In this document: positions 60,147-64,000 of the stretch, piece after piece
How positions within the stretch are numbered: the first letter of the stretch is position 1
How the letters are laid out: every line of letters starts with the position of its first letter
Assembly (NCBI GenBank): GCA_011082265.1
Contig: CP049781.1
Coordinates: 868,001-932,000, forward strand
Reading direction: 5' to 3'
Length of the DNA stretch: 64,000 nucleotides
Source of the DNA: Candidatus Lachnocurva vaginae
Lineage (GTDB): Bacteria > Bacillota > Clostridia > Lachnospirales > Lachnospiraceae
Program-made: the position numbers and the translations under genes
Notes under the pieces: generated by a model
Seen by the model: only the letters and a program-made list of their open reading frames with translations
Database searches by the model: none
What the model was told of the DNA's origin: nothing

Positions 60147-61616
60147 TTATATTTCCTTTTTAAGTTTTTCTATAGCATCTTTTATTCTTTTTATTGATTC
60201 ATCCTTCTTCAATATTTCAAGGAGCTGAGTTGCTCCTCCAGGAGTACTTTCTTTACCTGATAAAGCTGTTCTTATAGGCCACATTAAAGCACCAACTTTT
60301 ATATCATTTTCCTTAGAGAAGTCTTTTAATATATAAAACAATGCATCATTTGAATAATCTTCCTGTTTTTCCAAAATAGGTAAAACTTTTTCTAAAATCT
60401 CCAATGAAATTTCTGGTGTAGTTTTCATTTTCTTATGAGCGTATAAAGAAATATCATAATTAGGCATTTCTTTTAAGAAATCAATATGTGATTCAATTTC
60501 TGGGAATGTTTCAATTCTTCCTTGAACTAAATCAGCAATTTTCTTTGCATCCATGTATGAAGGAATAACTTTCTTAATATAAGGTTCTGCTTTCGCATAA
60601 AAAACTTCCGGGGTAAGCTTTCTTATATATTCTCCATTCATCCATTTTAATTTTTCATAATCAAAAACAGCTGGAGACTTGCCAATTCTCTTATAGTCAA
60701 ACTCCTTTACAAGTTCATCAAGTGTAAACAATTCTCTATTATCTTTAGGGCTCCATCCTAAAAGAGCAACAAAGTTAATTATTGCTTCAGTTAAAAATCC
60801 CTGATCTACTAAGTCTTCAAAAGATGAATGTCCAGATCTCTTACTTAATTTTTGATGCTGTTCATTTGTAATTAAAGGGCAATGAATATACTTAGGAATT
60901 TCCCAACCGAAGGCCTCATAAAGTCTATTATATTTAGGCGAAGATGAAAGATATTCATTTCCTCTTACAACATGTGTAATCTTCATTAAATGATCGTCTA
61001 CAACATTTGCAAAATTATATGTAGGATAACCGTCAGACTTTATCAAAATCATATCGTCAAGTTCGGCATTATTTACAGTAATATCACCATAAATTTCATC
61101 ATGAAAAGTTGTTGTTCCCTCTCTCGGATTATTCTGCCTTATGACATAAGGTATTTTTGATTTTAACTTTTCTTGAACTTCCTCTTTTGATAAAGAAAGG
61201 CAATGTTTATCATATATAGAAATGGTTTTTTCTTCCCCTTCCGACATAATTGTTTGCTTTAATCCTGCAAGTCTTTCTTCATTGCAGAAGCAATAATATG
61301 CTTCGCCTTTATCAATAAGCATTTTTGCATATTTCATATATATTCCTATCTTTTGTCTTTCAGACTGAACATACGGTCCATATCCCTTATCCTTGTCAGG
61401 TCCCTCATCATGTATAAGACCTGTTTCTTTCATAGTTCTATATATAATATCAACTGCACCTTCAACATATCTTTCCCTATCAGTATCTTCTATTCTAAGT
61501 AAATAATCTCCGCCTTCATGCTTTGCAATAAGATATGTATAAAGTGCGGTTCTTAAATTTCCTACATGCATTCTTCCTGTTGGACTCGGTGCAAATCTTG
61601 TTCTAACTTTTTGCAT
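60147..61616 (-). CDS. gltX: Glutamyl-tRNA synthetase
   Basis: 489 aa, full length. HIGH occurs as SPTGRMHVGNLRTAL (11-25) and KMSKS as KLSKRSG. RIEDTDRERYVEGAVD and VRGNEYLSSSPKY are typical. In organisms without GlnRS this enzyme also charges tRNA-Gln. It lies 12 nt after the coiled-coil membrane protein gene and 1 nt before the helicase gene. Confidence 0.97.
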   Translation of the reverse strand: MQKVRTRFAPSPTGRMHVGNLRTALYTYLIAKHEGGDYLLRIEDTDRERYVEGAVDIIYRTMKETGLIHDEGPDKDKGYGPYVQSERQKIGIYMKYAKMLIDKGEAYYCFCNEERLAGLKQTIMSEGEEKTISIYDKHCLSLSKEEVQEKLKSKIPYVIRQNNPREGTTTFHDEIYGDITVNNAELDDMILIKSDGYPTYNFANVVDDHLMKITHVVRGNEYLSSSPKYNRLYEAFGWEIPKYIHCPLITNEQHQKLSKRSGHSSFEDLVDQGFLTEAIINFVALLGWSPKDNRELFTLDELVKEFDYKRIGKSPAVFDYEKLKWMNGEYIRKLTPEVFYAKAEPYIKKVIPSYMDAKKIADLVQGRIETFPEIESHIDFLKEMPNYDISLYAHKKMKTTPEISLEILEKVLPILEKQEDYSNDALFYILKDFSKENDIKVGALMWPIRTALSGKESTPGGATQLLEILKKDESIKRIKDAIEKLKKEI

Positions 61617-61628
61617 AACTATACTCCT

Positions 61629-62834
61629 TTAACTATTTTCTATATTACCCTGTTTACTTTTATATTGATTCAATCCGCAAAGTTTATCTACCGAATGAAT
61701 TATTTCCAAAATTTCAGGAACAAAGAAATTATGCTCCTGCATAGTTTTATCGATTTCATCTCTTTCAAGCTTTACGGACTTTGTATTAGTATTTATCTGC
61801 TCTCTTATTTTTTGCCTCCTTTGCACAAGAGAATGCCTTACCTCCACCATGTCTTTTTCATTTATGATTGCACTTGCTCTGGATTCCCAGATAGATGAAT
61901 CATATAATCCAAGAGATGATATATACTCCAGAAATCTTTCTGTAGCTATTTCCAAATCATGATTATTTTTTACAAATGAATCTCTCGCTCTTTTTTCTTT
62001 CATATAATTTTCATGTAAAAGAAGAAGCTCACTATAGGATCTTACATTATACATATTATACACATAATTTATTGCATTTGTTATATTTGCATACTTCATT
62101 CTTGATGAATTAAGCATAGGTATAAGTCTATTTATATATTTTAAAGATTTTTTCCTTCGTCGCTTTAATGAAGATGTCCATAAAAAAAATACTAAAAATC
62201 CCATCGTGAAAAATAAAATAATAGAGAAAAAATACCATGTTATATCTAAATCAAATACTGATTCTACTATAAATACTGATATGATAGATATAGCAAATAA
62301 TCCTAAAAGTAAAATGCCAATAATCTTAGAATTAGATTCAGCTCTTTTTATATTATCTCTTTCTATCTCAATTGTACCTTTTTCACCTTCAAGATTATTA
62401 AGATCTTTTTTTACTTTAGATTGATAAATTTCATTTTTCTTTAATCTATCAAGTGTCTTTACTATTTCATTTTCACTTGTCTCAATTAAGCTATAATCCG
62501 ATTCTTTTATAATTTTTTTTCTGATTTTAAATTGATTTTCAGCTTTTGTAAATTCACAAAGTGATTTTGCAAGAGATTTTAATTTTTTAGACTTATCACC
62601 CTGTAATTTTTCAATAAAGTCTACATCTTTTAAATATTTTGTGACGACTCTATATTCTTTCTTCTCTGCTTCAATTTCCTTTGTTGTAGAAACAATCTGT
62701 TCACATGAATCAAGAATGTATCTTTCTAGTTTCTTTGGATCATCCCAATCATCAAGATTTTGTATGTCCGTAAGAGTTTTTTGAAAGGCTTCGTCTAAAT
62801 CGGAATTATTCTTTTTCTTAAAAAAATTAAACAT
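61629..62834 (-). CDS. Coiled-coil membrane protein of unknown function, 401 aa
   Basis: Two adjacent membrane segments lie mid-protein (about 171-191 and 200-220). A long charged, probably coiled-coil N-terminal region (35-170) and a helical C-terminal region (225-390) therefore face the cytoplasm on either side of a hairpin. No signal peptide and no known domain. It shares a run of genes with a TPR-like protein and a larger product at the right edge, 16-nt spacing, suggesting they work together, perhaps as a membrane-tethered assembly. Confidence 0.75.
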   Translation of the reverse strand: MFNFFKKKNNSDLDEAFQKTLTDIQNLDDWDDPKKLERYILDSCEQIVSTTKEIEAEKKEYRVVTKYLKDVDFIEKLQGDKSKKLKSLAKSLCEFTKAENQFKIRKKIIKESDYSLIETSENEIVKTLDRLKKNEIYQSKVKKDLNNLEGEKGTIEIERDNIKRAESNSKIIGILLLGLFAISIISVFIVESVFDLDITWYFFSIILFFTMGFLVFFLWTSSLKRRRKKSLKYINRLIPMLNSSRMKYANITNAINYVYNMYNVRSYSELLLLHENYMKEKRARDSFVKNNHDLEIATERFLEYISSLGLYDSSIWESRASAIINEKDMVEVRHSLVQRRQKIREQINTNTKSVKLERDEIDKTMQEHNFFVPEILEIIHSVDKLCGLNQYKSKQGNIENS

Positions 62835-62851
62835 AAAACTCCTATATAACT

Positions 62852-63667
62852 TTATATTCCATTATTTTTAGTATATTCGTTTTCCCAAATTTTTATAAGC
62901 GAATTTACTTTCTCTTTATCTTCCTTCATATCTCTATCGATTTCATATAGGAAATCATGTATATCTCGGCTTTCATTTATTTTATTAAATTTGCTTTTCA
63001 CTTCATCCTCAATGTCCGGAGTTATCAAATACTCATTGATAATACTATTAAAGCCTTCTTCATCTTTTAAGATAAGCATCAAAAATAGCAGTTCTTTTAA
63101 TGTCTCTATATTGTGATTTTTATCATAAGCAATTTTAAAGCTTTTCTTTGCTTCTGAAAAGAAAAACATTCTACTGTAGCAAGCACCTATGTCATGATAG
63201 ATATTTCCTTCTTGAGTCTCATTTAAAGAAAGTTTATCTTTATCATACAAAATTGATATATACTCTGGAATAGCATCTGAAAATCTTTCTAGAGAAAGAA
63301 GTCTGTCAGCTCGTATTTTCCTTATCTCAGCTTCACTTTTATTCTGAAATACCGCTATTTTTAAAACTGTTTCTCTAAGTTCTCTTTCAGTAAGATAGCC
63401 CGCATATTTTAAAATTCTACCCATAAATAAATTAAGTGTCATGCCCTTTGCTATCATATCGTCAAGCTCTTTTTGTAAAGTTGTCTCAAAAAGTTCTTCC
63501 CCTATCCATTTTGTAAATTCAGATGACATAAGTTCTTCTGTAATTAAATCCGTATGTTTTATCGAAAGGTATGATAACTCTTCAAGAGAATATATATTGA
63601 TTCCCGCATTTTCAATATAAAAAGGAATATAAGCAAGCGGAGCTTTACATAAAATAAGTTCACTCAT
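62852..63667 (-). CDS. TPR-like protein of unknown function, 271 aa
   Basis: No signal peptide. Residues 125-200 look like TPR units (RLLSLERFSDAIPEYISIL, GACYSRMFFFSEAKKSFKIAY). The N-terminal 100 residues are helical (ELDDMIAKGMTLNLFMGRI). Not a recognised family. GGAGG lies upstream of the ATG. The start region, including ATGAGTG-ACTTATT, is duplicated 41 bp upstream, giving a 12-codon frame with its own strong ribosome site that ends 2 nt before this start. Confidence 0.75.
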   Translation of the reverse strand: MSELILCKAPLAYIPFYIENAGINIYSLEELSYLSIKHTDLITEELMSSEFTKWIGEELFETTLQKELDDMIAKGMTLNLFMGRILKYAGYLTERELRETVLKIAVFQNKSEAEIRKIRADRLLSLERFSDAIPEYISILYDKDKLSLNETQEGNIYHDIGACYSRMFFFSEAKKSFKIAYDKNHNIETLKELLFLMLILKDEEGFNSIINEYLITPDIEDEVKSKFNKINESRDIHDFLYEIDRDMKEDKEKVNSLIKIWENEYTKNNGI

Positions 63668-63669
63668 TT

Positions 63670-63708
63670 TTATATGACCTCCGATTTTATTTTAATAAGT
63701 CCACTCAT
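63670..63708 (-). CDS. Possible 12-codon leader peptide
   Basis: ATG at 63708 with GGAGGAAG upstream encodes MSGLIKIKSEVI and stops at 63670-63672, 2 nt before the TPR-like gene. It begins like that gene (ATG AGT G.A CTT ATT) and contains the gene's own GGAGG site, so translation of the two would be coupled. It probably arose by duplication. Confidence 0.4.
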   Translation of the reverse strand: MSGLIKIKSEVI

Positions 63709-63770
63709 TTACTTCCTCCAATTAATTAATAAGTTTCTTAATCTATATTATAAGACTTCATATTAATAAA

Positions 63771-63812
63771 TTAATAAATTTACTCATCTACTTAATAAAT
63801 TTACTCATCTAC
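63771..63812. repeat. Tandem 21-bp duplication
   Basis: TTAATAAATTTACTCATCTAC is present twice exactly (63771-63791 and 63792-63812). The second copy contains the stop codon and last codons of the gene at the right edge. Confidence 0.85.
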
Positions 63813-64000
63813 ACTATCCACTTTGATTTTATATTTCCATTTAAGGCCCGAAGAAGGGGAAATTTCTCCAAATCCTAAATCACTTATATTTACAATAACT
63901 TCTTTATCTGAAACTGCCTTTGATGAAATTTTAAGTCTTGTAGTAGCTGTCTCTCTTTTAGGTAACTCTGTTAATACAATTTTTTCAATTTTATTTTCTC
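63801..64000 (-). CDS. C-terminal end of an uncharacterised, possibly Hsp70-like protein
   Basis: An open frame runs from the right edge to a TAA at 63801-63803; only the last 65 residues are visible. They form a beta-rich tail, RLKISSKAVSDKEVIVNISD, then LGFGEISPSSGLKWKYKIKV. A DLGFGE...PSSG...W ending recalls the C-terminus of Hsp70-like DUF5716 proteins of Lachnospiraceae, from memory and unchecked. It is the first visible gene of the operon with the TPR-like and coiled-coil membrane proteins. Confidence 0.6.
   Translation of the reverse strand, partial: ENKIEKIVLTELPKRETATTRLKISSKAVSDKEVIVNISDLGFGEISPSSGLKWKYKIKVDSVDE

Overview
The window is A+T-rich chromosomal DNA of a low-GC Firmicute, most likely a motile member of the Clostridia close to Lachnospiraceae. 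The evidence is the gene order yceD-rpmF-plsX-acpP-rnc-smc-ftsY-ylxM-ffh-rpsP-khpA-rimM-trmD-rplS-rbgA-rnhB with the FliK-like/FlhB-like pair that Bacillus calls ylqG/ylqH. Supporting signs are a CIRCE-controlled groESL, strong AGGAGG ribosome sites, and several small uncharacterised families that I associate from memory with Lachnospiraceae. Species cannot be named from the sequence. Almost everything is on the minus strand; only aroA, a small membrane protein and tmcAL are on the plus strand. No rRNA, tRNA, CRISPR array, transposase or prophage was seen.

Layout, left to right. (1) 1-1118: the 5' part of a receiver-like gene (3' end off the left edge) and two tandem terminators. (2) 1119-3618: leuS with its promoter. 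(3) 3671-6929: an accessory cassette holding two paralogous ~100-aa membrane proteins around a secreted 167-aa protein, then an OmpR-type regulator, a small histidine kinase and a 77-aa membrane protein; a shared 12-nt motif lies in front of the first gene and in front of the regulator. (4) 7021-15622: an EF-G-like GTPase with altered G motifs, RNase HI, aroA, NADH oxidase and argG-argH behind an attenuator-like leader. (5) 15632-18377: a soluble PAS-PAS chemoreceptor, a SEC-C protein and a small membrane protein. (6) 18446-22792: purA, degV and groESL. (7) 22967-48188: the long housekeeping cluster, read right to left from yceD to parC, covering fatty acid and phospholipid synthesis, chromosome condensation, SRP targeting, ribosome and tRNA maturation, signal peptidases, export-switch-like proteins and topoisomerase IV. 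(8) 48217-49629: tmcAL. (9) 49783-58259: an uncharacterised Ser-rich protein, ung, a large acidic membrane protein, cheV, a lipoprotein, a second two-component system and another membrane protein. (10) 58325-64000: a UvrD-like helicase, gltX, and an uncharacterised run of a coiled-coil membrane protein, a TPR-like protein and the C-terminal end of what may be an Hsp70-like protein (right edge).

The strongest candidates for something undescribed are the secreted-protein/duplicated-membrane-protein/two-component cassette at 3671-6929, the uncharacterised operon at the right edge, a T-box-like mini-leader in front of argG, and two genes (rnhA and the TPR-like gene) whose 5' ends have been duplicated upstream so that short upstream reading frames run into the true start. 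Three clusters of 12-13-bp tandem repeats lie at or just past gene 3' ends. Coding starts were chosen by ribosome-binding sites and family alignment from memory; no database search was possible.
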